Shown piece after piece: positions 1 to 8,401 of a stretch of DNA of 64,000 nucleotides. The notes under the pieces were generated by a model. That model had not been told where the DNA came from, ran no database searches, and saw only the letters and a list, made by a program, of their open reading frames with translations. The position numbers were made by a program, and so were the translations under genes. The DNA is taken from contig NZXU01000120.1 in NCBI GenBank assembly GCA_002698425.1, positions 1-64,000 of the forward strand, read 5' to 3'. The stretch comes from Ahrensia sp. (GTDB lineage Bacteria; Pseudomonadota; Alphaproteobacteria; Rhizobiales; Rhizobiaceae). Position 1 is the first letter of the stretch. Each line of letters begins with the position of its first letter.

Positions 1-78
1 TTGTTCTGCGTCATCTTCCTGCTCCTTTCCGCAACGGCCAACAACGACTGCAGCATCAAAGCAGGTCGCCACCATTAC

Positions 79-369
79 TCATAGGATCTCGGATGGCGCG
101 AAGCCGACCAGATCGGCGACGACATAAAGGGCCGCGGCAAACGGGAGCCCGTCGAGATGCTCAACAAGTCGGAACACGTCGCCCTTGGCATCGGACAGGG
201 GATCGAACCAGCCCTGGCCATCATGAATGACAATGATGATCTCCTCGCCGCGGCGGTACTTGACCGCGCGGCGGGTGCTCTCCTTGACATCGACGGCAAA
301 GCCGGCGGTTTCGAGCACTGCGCTGCAGGCGACCTTTCCCCTCAATTCTTCGAGTTCTGCTTTTTCCAT
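79..369 (-). pseudogene. N-terminal fragment of a DUF3991/toprim-type plasmid protein
   Basis: The 96-residue product resembles only the N-terminal part of the DUF3991/toprim proteins found on rhizobial plasmids and integrative elements. Those proteins are normally about 300 residues, with a primase-like zinc-binding start and a toprim domain behind it. The conserved block (KYRRGEEIIIV, GWFDPLSDAKGDVF, VADLVGF) is present, then a TGA ends the frame where the rest should follow, so the toprim part is missing. Downstream on the same strand an AAGGAG-like site precedes an ATG at 14-12 whose frame leaves the window, so another gene may begin there. Family resemblance is from memory. A genuinely short standalone protein is possible. 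Confidence 0.55.
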
Positions 370-759
370 TTTCTCTTCCGCGTCCGGCGCGTCCTCTGTT
401 CGGGTTCAAGCTCCCGATCTTCTCGGGGCGGATCCCGGAGGCCGCGAAGAGCAAGGCAGGACAAGGGCGCGTCTGGCAAGCCGGCATTTGTGCCGGGTCG
501 CATGTTTCCCTGCCAGAAGCGGCGCCAGCTTCCCTTGCCGGCCGCTGCGAGCGAGCGGCACCAGGGGTGTTTCCGTTGCTCTCCAATCCTCCCCGTCGCC
601 CCCCGCGTCAGGGATGTCCGCCCGGATGGGGGAAGACCGCTTGCGGGCTTCAGCTCTGCCAACAGCCCGGCCCGAAGGGCGACGCCAGACATCCGCCCAA
701 AAAATGGTGCTCAGCTTTGCTGGCGTACCCCGCTGCCTTGGGTTTCCTCCCGGTCGTCC
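370..759. other. intergenic stretch, no gene recognised
   Basis: This 390-base gap lies between the toprim fragment and the unknown 291-aa gene. Open frames here have no family resemblance and no convincing ribosome binding site. No hairpin followed by a T-run and no repeat was recognised. It presumably holds the promoter of the fragment at 79-369 and the 3' end of the upstream operon. Confidence 0.4.
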
Positions 760-1635
760 TCAATCATCCTCGCCCGTAAGTTCCTTCCATCGGCCGGTAT
801 CGACATCAATGTAGCCCGGCGGATATGACTTTCCGATCTCCGCAAAGGTGGCATCGCCCTCCGTGTGAACCGCGAGCACAGAGCCTGGCTCGAGCGGCGC
901 GTTTGCGTAGAGGTCGAAATCCGATTTCTCTGGAATTGCCCCGGCTTTCCATCCAAGGGTGGCTACCGCCGCAGCGGCCGCGGAGTGAGATCGGCTGGTC
1001 TTTTCAAGGGGCACTGCCATCTCAATTACCCGCGCTGTGCCGATCTGCGCCAAAGAAGCGGATAATCGCGGATCGCGGAGCCAAAATGACGCGACTTCCC
1101 CGCCCCACCGTTCCATTAGAGGCACAACACCACCATCTTCCACGGAAACGGGGTGCGAGGTCATCCAAAATTTGCCGGATCTGCCATGGCGCTGTTCGCT
1201 GTGGAACGGGCTCTTTGTGAAAAGAACCTCTGCGTCGGCGGCCAACAATTGGCCCGAAGCAACGAGAGCATCGAGCCGGTGCTGCAAGGTCTCTGGCGTA
1301 GAAAGATGGATGCCCGATCGGTGTAGGTCTTCGACTTCCTGATCTGTAAGGCGGGTGTAGTGATATGCTCGTATCGCACGCACGCGCATCAATTCGTTCA
1401 CTTCCTCGAGCAGGTCATAATACGCGCTGGCATGGGGGTTTTCTGGCCGGATGGGTGATCGACCGGGACCGCGACCGAGGTCATAGGATAAAAAGATGGC
1501 GTGGTCGGTTTCGAAATAGTCCTGGATCAATTGGCGGTGCGGCTCCAGGACTTGGCGCAGCTCATCATCGAAGGAACTATAATCCCAGAGATCGATGGGC
1601 GCCGAAAGAGCGCTAGCCTTCTTCAAGTGCGCCAT
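760..1635 (-). CDS. uncharacterised protein with YHYTRLT motif, downstream partner of a HEPN protein
   Basis: A 291-residue soluble protein with no signal peptide or membrane segment. Its clearest feature is AYHYTRLTDQEVEDL near residue 110, followed by a conserved-looking helical stretch and a WGGE block around residue 180. Similar proteins starting this domain with GYHxTRLT are common in proteobacterial accessory DNA but I know no proven function. The His-Tyr pair is reminiscent of ADP-ribosyltransferase or Tpt1-like folds, which is speculation. Its start overlaps the end of the HEPN gene by 23 bases, so the two are almost certainly translated together. This makes a toxin/antitoxin or toxin/effector pair possible. 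Confidence 0.6.
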   Translation of the reverse strand: MAHLKKASALSAPIDLWDYSSFDDELRQVLEPHRQLIQDYFETDHAIFLSYDLGRGPGRSPIRPENPHASAYYDLLEEVNELMRVRAIRAYHYTRLTDQEVEDLHRSGIHLSTPETLQHRLDALVASGQLLAADAEVLFTKSPFHSEQRHGRSGKFWMTSHPVSVEDGGVVPLMERWGGEVASFWLRDPRLSASLAQIGTARVIEMAVPLEKTSRSHSAAAAAVATLGWKAGAIPEKSDFDLYANAPLEPGSVLAVHTEGDATFAEIGKSYPPGYIDVDTGRWKELTGEDD

Positions 1636-2122
1636 GTCGATCGAGGACCTTCATCAGGGCGGAATTTGCGTTCGTGAAATTTTCGAGCTGCCCAGCCAGC
1701 TTGTATTGCCACTTAACGCCGTGAAACAGGTTGTTGCGGTACCGAAAGATGATGATCAGGACGGCCGCGACCCGATCCCGGTCGCCATTGTTGCTGCCAT
1801 CGATCACCGCAAGCACCATGTCGCCAAGAGCGTTGGCGGGAAGGTGCAAATGCTCGAAATGATCGGTGACCGCACCGCCTTCAAAATATCGCGCGCGGAA
1901 ATAGGCGAGTTCAGGTTCAAGCATTGGCGCATCAAGCGTGCACTCTCCCCGCCAGCGGTCGACAGCGTCGCAGATGGCGCTGGCACTGCCCTCGGCGTTC
2001 AGGATCCTGGACTCAAACAGGCTCCACAAGAGCGAGAAGTCGGAAATCGCGTCAAGCTCGGCGCGTGATAGGTGACTAAACCCATGTGCCCTTGCTTTGA
2101 GCCAAGCGATCGTTTCGGTCAT
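1613..2122 (-). CDS. HEPN-domain protein (putative RNase), R-x4-H motif
   Basis: The 169-residue product is mostly helical and ends with the HEPN signature: R129-N-N-L-F-H134 within FRYRNNLFHG, the catalytic R-x4-6-H motif of HEPN ribonucleases. HEPN proteins act as toxins or abortive-infection effectors that cut RNA. The ATG at 2122 was chosen because GGAGG sits four bases upstream; a start at 2146 would add eight residues. It lies 85 bases behind the EEP gene and overlaps the 291-aa gene by 23 bases, giving a probable three-gene unit. The motif is seen directly; activity and partner are inferred. Confidence 0.7.
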   Translation of the reverse strand: MTETIAWLKARAHGFSHLSRAELDAISDFSLLWSLFESRILNAEGSASAICDAVDRWRGECTLDAPMLEPELAYFRARYFEGGAVTDHFEHLHLPANALGDMVLAVIDGSNNGDRDRVAAVLIIIFRYRNNLFHGVKWQYKLAGQLENFTNANSALMKVLDRHGALEEG

Positions 2123-2207
2123 GTCACCTCCGGGGTCTCGGACCATTGGCCGGTGATGATTGGTTTGATCTCACGCCAGTAGGTCGGGTTGTCGCAGCCT
2201 TAATGCC

Positions 2208-3593
2208 TCACTCATCGGCATCCGGAGTTTCACAGTCCTCGAGATAAGCATCGGAGAAGTCGCTCTTGATCTCGACCCACATGGGAAGGTGATCGCTCAT
2301 CTGGTAGGTCCGCCAGTCCTCGAAATCGCCTTCCTTCACATGATCAGCATATTCGGCATGCTGGCTGGATTGGTAGACATATTTGTAGAAGTCGAAGACG
2401 TCCGCGCCACGCAATTCGAGGGCCACGTATCCGCGATCATGGTCAGGCTTCCAGAAAGCGATTTGGTCGTACGCCTTGTCCTTCTTGACGTTTGAGCCGG
2501 GAATTTTGCGGATATCGTCGGGCACCTTGAAGCCATTGGCTTCCAGGGCCTGCATCGTTTCATGCTCCTTGCTCAGGATGTTGAAATCTCCGAGCAGCGC
2601 CGTCAGGACCTTGTTGGCGGGATTGGCGTCGAGCTCCTCGGCGGCGCGAGCGCCGAGGGCTTCGGTGAGCTTCACGATTTCCTGCCGGCGTTGTTCAAGC
2701 AGTTTCTTGTCGGACGCATCGCCATAGTAAATGTGGACCGTCGCAAGATCGATTTTTAGCCAGTTCGCCTGAAAGCTGACCAGGAAGGGTGTACGGGCAA
2801 ATTGCTTGAAACTCTCATCAAGCGTGTCGCCAGGAAACCGGAGCCTGTAATGCCTCCCGGTTACTCTGTCGCCGGGGATTTCGACATTCACCTTCCCGCG
2901 CGTGTTCGCCGGGCGCGTGACCTTCGTTCCTTTTGTGAGGGCCAGCGCGCAGCCCTCCGGGAGGGATAGCCATGACCCCTTTGGAAGGGCGATTTCGAGA
3001 TCCTGGTCTAATTGGATGGTGCCGTTCTTCTTCGTCTCGGACTTGGCCTTGTAGACACCGGAGAGATCGGTTCCTTCCGGCAACTCCAGGGTCAGTCCGT
3101 TTTCCAGCTTGACCCGCTCCCCGAAGCTTGCGAGCACCTTTTTCCCGTCCGGCAGGGTGAGCTCGCCGGCGATATGGCGGAAACGGACGCGATCGCGATT
3201 GAACAGGAATACCATGCGTTCGCCGTTGCCGGCGCCGCCATCGGTCACATCGGTTGCAATATAGTCCCAGTCCGGACCGAGAATGCGCTTCAGTTCGAGG
3301 AACTCGTCGAGATCGCCGCGAACCTCTTGCAGCGCCGCGATGTCGAAATTCGATATGATCTCGGCCATGTAGTAGAGCGGCTCGTAGGACTTCCGGCCGC
3401 CATATTTGTTGCCGCCGAACTCGCGGATGTTCCAGGTGCCGATCCGAACGGTCGTCATGCGGTCCACGTTTTTGGGGAAGTGCGCGGCAAGGGCTTTGCG
3501 AAGAGCGCGCAGCCCCTTGATCGTGCGCAGCCGGATCGCTTCCCGGTCTTCGCCAAGTCGCGCGTTCTTTCGCAGTTTACTGTAATACGGCAT
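2208..3593 (-). CDS. endonuclease/exonuclease/phosphatase (EEP) family protein
   Basis: A 461-residue metal-dependent phosphoesterase of the DNase I / exonuclease III fold. The EEP motifs appear in order: GTWNIREFGG (about 52-61), ALQEV with the metal-binding Glu at residue 90, NGERMVFLFN, a VHIYYGD strand, LLGDFNI with the Asp-Asn pair, and SDHLPMWVE with the catalytic Asp-His near residue 434. It is longer than a minimal EEP domain (about 280) because of a 45-residue leader and a charged beta-rich insertion around residues 165-275. A GGGAGG site precedes the ATG. It leads the HEPN operon, so a nucleic-acid or nucleotide-signal substrate is plausible. Substrate unknown. Confidence 0.85.
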   Translation of the reverse strand: MPYYSKLRKNARLGEDREAIRLRTIKGLRALRKALAAHFPKNVDRMTTVRIGTWNIREFGGNKYGGRKSYEPLYYMAEIISNFDIAALQEVRGDLDEFLELKRILGPDWDYIATDVTDGGAGNGERMVFLFNRDRVRFRHIAGELTLPDGKKVLASFGERVKLENGLTLELPEGTDLSGVYKAKSETKKNGTIQLDQDLEIALPKGSWLSLPEGCALALTKGTKVTRPANTRGKVNVEIPGDRVTGRHYRLRFPGDTLDESFKQFARTPFLVSFQANWLKIDLATVHIYYGDASDKKLLEQRRQEIVKLTEALGARAAEELDANPANKVLTALLGDFNILSKEHETMQALEANGFKVPDDIRKIPGSNVKKDKAYDQIAFWKPDHDRGYVALELRGADVFDFYKYVYQSSQHAEYADHVKEGDFEDWRTYQMSDHLPMWVEIKSDFSDAYLEDCETPDADE

Positions 3594-3819
3594 GGCCCCC
3601 TCCCGAATATTTTGCCTTCAGCAATAATCGTTCGACGAAAACGACCCTACAACCAATCCGTGCTTTGTCAAAACGTCCGATAGTCTTCGACCGGACATGT
3701 CGCGGGGCATTCCGTAACGGCGAATGGGTTCAGTTTCGTTTTCTGCAAAACCCTGAAGCGTCCCCGAATTGCGACGCTCACTCACTTGAGCGGCGCGGTT
3801 ACGATAACTGAGAATTATT

Positions 3820-4368
3820 GTGACGGGCGATCTCCACTCGGCAAAGCAGTTTCGGGAACAGATTACGTCACTTCGGGGTAAGTCCGCCGCGGTCGTTTAC
3901 GGATTTGCACCGGCCGGACGATTTACACAAATCTGGTACGATCAGTGGCGCAGTTCTGTGATCTCGTCATATGGGAGTGCGCTTGAGGAAGTGGGCTTAC
4001 ATCCATATTTCGTCGATGCAGCGACATTCGCTCGACAAGCCTTGGATGGTTCGCTTCCGGAGGTGGTCTGCGCGTTTAATTTGAATGCCGGTGTCACTCC
4101 GATCCACCACTGGAGCATGGTTCCGTCGGTCGCCAGTTGGTGCGGGATCAAACCCTTTCCATCTGAGGCGGATGTTCTCATTGTTGGCGAACGAAAGGAC
4201 ACAGCAAGCCTCATAGCACGAGAATGCGGTTTCGCCGTTCCGAAAACCTTTCACAAAGACCAACTGCTCTCTATCCCCCCCGATATGCCCGTCATAGTAA
4301 AGCCGCGCGACTTGGGAGGAAGTGTCGGGCTTATGCGGTCAACGGCCGGACAGCTTGCGGTGGACTGA
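3820..4368 (+). pseudogene. ATP-grasp (D-Ala-D-Ala ligase-like) gene truncated by an IS insertion
   Basis: The 182 residues read as the first half of an ATP-grasp ligase. An N-terminal Rossmann-like region is followed by the ATP-binding strand VIVKPRDLGGSVGL, typical of D-alanine-D-alanine ligase relatives, which are usually about 350 residues. The frame then runs into the IS3-family element, and the first three bases of the element's left end (TGA, 4366-4368) serve as the stop codon. The metal-binding C-terminal half is not recognisable beyond the element. The start is a GTG with a weak ribosome site, so the true start is uncertain. A non-functional remnant is by far the likeliest reading. 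Confidence 0.7.
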
Positions 4369-4392
4369 ACCGCCCCGGGTTTGCCGGAGGCT
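4366..4392. repeat. left terminal inverted repeat of the IS3-family element
   Basis: The 27 bases are the exact reverse complement of 5654-5680. The first three bases create the stop codon of the interrupted ATP-grasp gene. Confidence 0.93.
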
Positions 4393-4418
4393 CCAACTCC
4401 TGAGTAGGATGGAGCATC

Positions 4419-4745
4419 ATGAGCAAGACAACGAACAAGTATTCTCCCGAAGTCCGCGAGCGCGCCGTGCGCATGGTTTTCGACAATCAAGGGCAACATG
4501 ACAGCCGCTGGTCGGCGATCATGTCGATTTCAGCGAAGATCGGCTGTGCGCCGCAGACGCTGAACGAGTGGGTCAAGAAGGCCGAAGTCGATCGCGGTGA
4601 ACGGGCCGGCGTCACGACCGAGATGGCCGATCGGCTTAGGGCGCTGGAACGGGAGAACCGGGAGCTCAAACAAGCCAACGAGATCCTGCGCAAGGCATCT
4701 GCGTATTTTGCCCTGGCGGAGCTCGACCGCCGACCGAAGTCATGA
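4419..4745 (+). CDS. IS3-family transposase OrfA
   Basis: A 108-residue DNA-binding subunit. It has an N-terminal helix-turn-helix of the IS3/IS911 type ([14 protein letters not shown] to [14 protein letters not shown]) and a C-terminal leucine-zipper-like helix ([25 protein letters not shown]) for multimerisation. Its stop overlaps the OrfB start by four bases (ATGA at 4742-4745), and OrfB is in the -1 frame. An OrfAB fusion by frameshifting is known for the family, but no classic A-rich slippery heptamer stands out here. Confidence 0.93.
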   Translation: MSKTTNKYSPEVRERAVRMVFDNQGQHDSRWSAIMSISAKIGCAPQTLNEWVKKAEVDRGERAGVTTEMADRLRALERENRELKQANEILRKASAYFALAELDRRPKS

Positions 4746-5641
4746 TTGCGTTTATCGACGATCACCGTGGAGAACTCGGGGTCGAGCCGATCTGCAGACA
4801 TCTGCCGATTGCCCCGTCCACCTATTACGATCATCTGACCAAGCAGGCCGATCCGGAACGGCTCTCGGATCGAGCCAAGCGCGATGGCGAACTGCGTCCC
4901 GAGATACAGCGCGTTTTCGATGCCAATTTCGAAGTCTACGGCGTGCGCAAGGTCTGGCGCCAGATGCGGCGCGAAGGGTTCAGTGTGGCCAGATGCACCG
5001 TCGAGAGACTGATGAAGGACATGGGCCTCGAAGGCGTCATTCGCGGCAAGAAGATCAAGACCACGCTTCCCGACAAGGCCCAGCCATGCCCGCTGGACAA
5101 GGTGAACCGCCAGTTCCGCGTGCCAGCGCCGGACATGCTTTGGGTGAGCGATTTCACCTATGTCGCCACCTGGCAGGGCTTCGTCTACGTCGCCTTCGTC
5201 ATCGATGCCTTCGCGCGCCGCATTGTCGGATGGCGCGTGAGCCGCACGGCCCATGCCGGGTTCGTCCTGGATGCCCTGGAACAGGCCGTTCATCAACGAC
5301 GGCCGGGAGCGGGATTGGTGCATCACTCCGATCGCGGATCGCAATACCTGTCGATCAAATACACCGAGCGACTGGCCGAGGCCGGGATCGAACCGTCGGT
5401 CGGCAGCGTCGGCGATAGCTACGACAACGCGCTCGCCGAGACGATCAACGGCCTCTTCAAGGCAGAGGTCATTCACCGTCGTGGACCATGGCGCAGCTTC
5501 GACGCCGTGGAATACGCCACACTCGAATGGGTCGACTGGTTTAACAACCGCCGTCTGCTGGAACCCATCGGAAATGTCCCGCCAGCAGAGGCCGAAGCAA
5601 CCTTCTACGCAGCTCTGGAAACGTCAGAAATGGCCGCGTAG
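4742..5641 (+). CDS. IS3-family transposase OrfB (DDE integrase core)
   Basis: The 299-residue catalytic subunit has an HTH_21-like N-terminal region followed by an rve integrase core. The DDE triad is visible: Asp in VSDFTYVA, Asp in [10 protein letters not shown] and Glu in [16 protein letters not shown]. The length is normal for the family and the C-terminus [17 protein letters not shown] is intact. It cuts and joins the element ends, acting on the 27-base inverted repeats. Nothing suggests inactivation. Confidence 0.94.
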   Translation: MIAFIDDHRGELGVEPICRHLPIAPSTYYDHLTKQADPERLSDRAKRDGELRPEIQRVFDANFEVYGVRKVWRQMRREGFSVARCTVERLMKDMGLEGVIRGKKIKTTLPDKAQPCPLDKVNRQFRVPAPDMLWVSDFTYVATWQGFVYVAFVIDAFARRIVGWRVSRTAHAGFVLDALEQAVHQRRPGAGLVHHSDRGSQYLSIKYTERLAEAGIEPSVGSVGDSYDNALAETINGLFKAEVIHRRGPWRSFDAVEYATLEWVDWFNNRRLLEPIGNVPPAEAEATFYAALETSEMAA

Positions 5642-5653
5642 CTTATATCAACC

Positions 5654-5680
5654 AGCCTCCGGCAAACCCGGGGCGGTTCA
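5654..5680. repeat. right terminal inverted repeat of the IS3-family element
   Basis: Exact reverse complement of 4366-4392. The sequence just outside shows no recognisable continuation of the interrupted ATP-grasp gene. Confidence 0.93.
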
Positions 5681-6100
5681 GTAGGGTAGAAGGCTTACAC
5701 CTTAGACAAGTTATTAGATCGCCAGCAGCGGATCACCCCTCAACCCTTGTGAGATAAGTAAGCGCTTACTCGACAGCACTTCGGATTTGGTGGGAAAAAG
5801 TTGCAATAACGGTGTCAGAAGGGATCAGAAATTCTGTTAGAGATGGCGCCAAGCAAGCCTTTCAGCTTGGCTGTCGGAACTGCGGGTGACCAAGTGAACG
5901 GTGGCGCGGGCCGGCCCGACATGCTCTTGCTGGCTCGACATACAGCGAGTCATAGAAAAGCGTTTGCTTCGGGTGTGTAGTTCCGCATCGATCAGGTCGG
6001 CGCTCGCCACAGACGATCCTCGCGTCAAGGAGCACTTGTTGTCAATTGAGCCTGGTTTACCCCTTCAAGGCGCGGAGGTTTCGAGGGAGTGTAGTCGTCG
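5681..6100. other. non-coding stretch right of the IS element
   Basis: 420 bases between the IS right end and the DUF429 gene. I find no frame that continues the ATP-grasp gene and no other credible gene. A short near-palindrome, AAGTAAGCGCTTACT (5758-5772), is visible with an AGCGCT core, but no function can be assigned. The stretch may be scrambled DNA from an IS-mediated deletion. Confidence 0.4.
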
Positions 6101-6937
6101 ATGGTCGAACGATCGTTCTCAGTGATCGGTTTCGATTCCGCCTGGACCGACAAGCCAAAGGCCCCAGGGGCGATATGCATAGTCCGAGTCCTCGACAACG
6201 CGATTGAGTTCGTGGATCCCCGGCTTGCATCATTCGCGCAGGCATTGGAGATCATCGAAGCTGAACGCTCGAGTTCGCGTATGTCTCTTGTGGCAATTGA
6301 CCAGCCGACAATCGTTCCAAACATGACCAGCTTGCGCCCGGTGGATCGGGTGGCAGCGTCACTGATCTCGTGGATCGGGGGCGGCGTTCAGCCGGCGAAC
6401 CGGTCTAAGAAAGGCATGTTCGACGACGACGCACCGATATGGAGATTCAAGGAGCGGCTCGCCGCTGTGGAGGATCCAGAACAAGCGCGACGCGCGACGG
6501 CCGGCAAATTTGTGATGGAGGTGTTTCCTGCTCTAGCGCTCGCCGGCATCAACGAGGCATTTTGCGTTCAGCTCGGGGCTCCACGCTACAACCCGGCCCG
6601 CAGGAGGACCTTCAATTCGACGCACTGGCTAAGCGTCGTGAACGTCATTGAAGTTTTCGGAAACAGTTTAGACGTAGCCGGCATCAGACAATGGTGCAGC
6701 GACCAGCTCCTGCTAGACCGACCGAGAAAGGCTGACCAAGACAAGCTCGACGCGGTGATATGCGCGCTCATCGGACTTCACTGGATGACTGCGCCACGAG
6801 ATCGATCAGTGATGATCGGCGATTTATCGTCGGGCTACATGGTCGCTCCGGCGTTGCACGGTGTGCATGAGCGCTTGATCAGAAAGGCAACCGAGACAGA
6901 AGTCCCGATCGATGGCGTGGTGCCGGCTGCTTCATAG
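6101..6937 (+). CDS. DUF429 family protein (RNase H-like fold)
   Basis: A 278-residue protein with the landmarks of DUF429, a predicted RNase H-like nuclease family. These are an opening strand with acidic residue (VIGFDSAWTD), a second strand VAIDQP, a conserved Glu in MEVFPALAL, and the C-terminal KADQDKLDAVICALIG helix carrying two acidic residues. This acidic arrangement suggests metal-dependent nucleic-acid cleavage but biochemistry for the family is scarce. It stands alone, convergent with the defence-like operon whose last gene ends 80 bases away, and it may be an independent cargo gene. Family call is fairly firm; role is unknown. Confidence 0.75.
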   Translation: MVERSFSVIGFDSAWTDKPKAPGAICIVRVLDNAIEFVDPRLASFAQALEIIEAERSSSRMSLVAIDQPTIVPNMTSLRPVDRVAASLISWIGGGVQPANRSKKGMFDDDAPIWRFKERLAAVEDPEQARRATAGKFVMEVFPALALAGINEAFCVQLGAPRYNPARRRTFNSTHWLSVVNVIEVFGNSLDVAGIRQWCSDQLLLDRPRKADQDKLDAVICALIGLHWMTAPRDRSVMIGDLSSGYMVAPALHGVHERLIRKATETEVPIDGVVPAAS

Positions 6938-7016
6938 CCGCTTTTTGTCGGACGTTTGCGGCGCACCGGACAACGAGACCGGTTTCAAGCACGACATACA
7001 ATTGCGGAATGGAGGC

Positions 7017-7778
7017 TTACGCCTTGAACTCCTGATCGCGGTGAAACGCCAGATACGGCAAATGGCCCGGGCTGAGCTGAAGCACTCCTGTCATTGTGCG
7101 TTCGAGATGATCCCTTGACGCTTCGGAAAGCGCGGGGGACCAGAGCGGCTCGCCGACATCCGTAAAACTGACCAGGCCGGCATCGAAGGTCGCATCCCAG
7201 AGCGCGGACAGAAGCAGCCCGTTGAACACATCCAGGCGCTCGGCATCGGATTTGCATTTTGCCCAGGGCTTCATGTGGCTGGCACGCACCAGATCCGGCT
7301 CGGCAATGCCAGTAAGGGGACAGCGTTTGTTCCAGAACCGCATCAGGCTATCCCTGAAGATGTTTTGGCCAACTCGCTGGACGACCAAACGCTCGGCTTC
7401 GGTTGTCTTCGGAAGACTGGAGGTCCGGTCTTCAAATCGCCTCAGCGGATCATCCGGGAGCGCGATTGAAAGGTCATAGACACGCGAAAGCAGGGCATGC
7501 AGCTCGCCGATCGTGGCAACGACATAGCTCGCGATTCCGGGTCCGGTGAGGCCCTCATGAGGTTGGCCGAGCTCTGCGGCCACTCCGCGGTGATTTATGG
7601 AAAGTGCCCACGGGCCACTCTGTCCGCAGCCAGCGAGAGCCACCTCTCCCGGCGCAGTAGCTGACTCCCGGATCAGCCAGCCGTCATTCTCCTCGTGGGG
7701 GATACGCCAGCCATTGTCATAGGCCGCCTTCTCAAGTTCGGTCCTGACGATCCAGCTTTGCGGAGACTCAATCTTCAT
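7017..7778 (-). CDS. HNH endonuclease, last gene of the helicase/methyltransferase operon
   Basis: A 253-residue protein with a C-terminal HNH_2-type nuclease domain. RCPLTGI is followed by an ASHMKPW histidine block and NGLLLSALWDATFDAGLVSF, carrying the His, Asn and final metal-binding positions. The N-terminal half (GWLIRESATAPGEVALAG) is beta-rich and may read DNA or a signal. I prefer the ATG at 7778. A GTG at 7883 would overlap the upstream gene's stop (GTGA) but adds a low-complexity leader. Being last in an operon of two helicases and a DNA methyltransferase, it is the obvious candidate for the DNA-cutting subunit. Recruitment to foreign DNA is inferred. Confidence 0.8.
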   Translation of the reverse strand: MKIESPQSWIVRTELEKAAYDNGWRIPHEENDGWLIRESATAPGEVALAGCGQSGPWALSINHRGVAAELGQPHEGLTGPGIASYVVATIGELHALLSRVYDLSIALPDDPLRRFEDRTSSLPKTTEAERLVVQRVGQNIFRDSLMRFWNKRCPLTGIAEPDLVRASHMKPWAKCKSDAERLDVFNGLLLSALWDATFDAGLVSFTDVGEPLWSPALSEASRDHLERTMTGVLQLSPGHLPYLAFHRDQEFKA

Positions 7779-7879
7779 CGTCTTAGCATGCACCAGATGG
7801 GAGAACGAGGCGATAGGCCGACCAATAGGCGTCGCGACCGGCGCGCCACAGGGATGCGGATGTAACGCCGTCGAGCGGT

Positions 7880-8401
7880 TCACTCGCGATAGCCATATTT
7901 GCGATAGCGTTGGGCGGTTGGCTCGAACTCCGCCTTGAACCAGTTCCGATCGAGATCCCAGTGCTCGACGGCGTGCCGGTAATTGTTCAGCGGCCGCCTC
8001 TGGTTGGCAAGCATGGTCAGGTGGGAGTGCGTGCGCTCGAAACGACGCCAGGTAGCGGGCTTGCCCCAGCTGTCATACTTGGCTGGCAATCCCTCAGGCA
8101 GCTCCATGTAATAGCAGTAGTCGAGCCTTATATGGCGATCCGATATCGGCAATCCCTTCGTTATTCCGACCCGGTATCCGACATAGGCGAGAGGTGACGC
8201 TTCCTCGCCCTCAAATGTGCCGGCTCTGAACTCCCGGATCGACCGCTGGATTTCGGGTGGGGCCGGACGGGCCAAAGCCTTCTCGCGCTCATCATCAACC
8301 ACCTTTTTCTCTGCGAGATACTGCTGGTGGTTCTTGTGCAAATTCCAGAAAATGGTTGCAGCAATTGCGATGATGACAAGCAGCCACCAGTCGTCGTTCA
8401 T
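7880..8401 (-). CDS. small membrane-anchored protein of unknown function in the defence-like operon
   Basis: 173 residues. The ATG at 8401 follows a good AGAGGA site. An N-terminal hydrophobic helix (WWLLVIIAIAATIFW) is followed by a charged helical linker and a C-terminal domain. That domain has the pattern YRVGITKGL, WGKPATWRRFERTHSHL and NNYRHAVEHWDLDRNWF, which I associate with an unnamed domain occurring widely in bacterial accessory DNA. One membrane anchor facing the cytoplasm is the simplest topology. The same frame is open upstream to 8608, but that extra part is the displaced tail of the methyltransferase. Function unknown; co-translation with the operon suggests a shared job. Confidence 0.65.
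   Translation of the reverse strand: MNDDWWLLVIIAIAATIFWNLHKNHQQYLAEKKVVDDEREKALARPAPPEIQRSIREFRAGTFEGEEASPLAYVGYRVGITKGLPISDRHIRLDYCYYMELPEGLPAKYDSWGKPATWRRFERTHSHLTMLANQRRPLNNYRHAVEHWDLDRNWFKAEFEPTAQRYRKYGYRE

Larger units (their letters stand above)
4366..5680 (+). mobile_element. IS3-family insertion sequence, complete (1315 bp)
   Basis: Perfect 27-base terminal inverted repeats (4366-4392 and 5654-5680, beginning TGAACCGCCCCGGG) enclose two overlapping transposase frames in the -1 arrangement of IS3 elements. Both frames are intact, so the element may still be active. The flanking triplets (GAC on the left, GTA on the right) do not form the 3-base target duplication expected of IS3, which suggests a rearrangement after insertion. 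The two bases outside each repeat also pair (AC/GT), probably by chance. Confidence 0.93.

Noticed and set aside
4366..5680. Flanking two-base match (AC/GT) as part of the IS inverted repeats
   Set aside because: IS3-family ends normally begin TG and end CA, so the 27-base repeat from 4366 is the natural boundary; the extra pairing is likely chance.
7779..7883. GTG start at 7883 giving a 288-aa HNH protein
   Set aside because: The added 35 residues are Pro/His/Ala-rich with no conserved look; MKIESPQSWIVRTELEKAA from ATG 7778 reads as a natural N-terminus. The GTGA overlap keeps the longer form possible.
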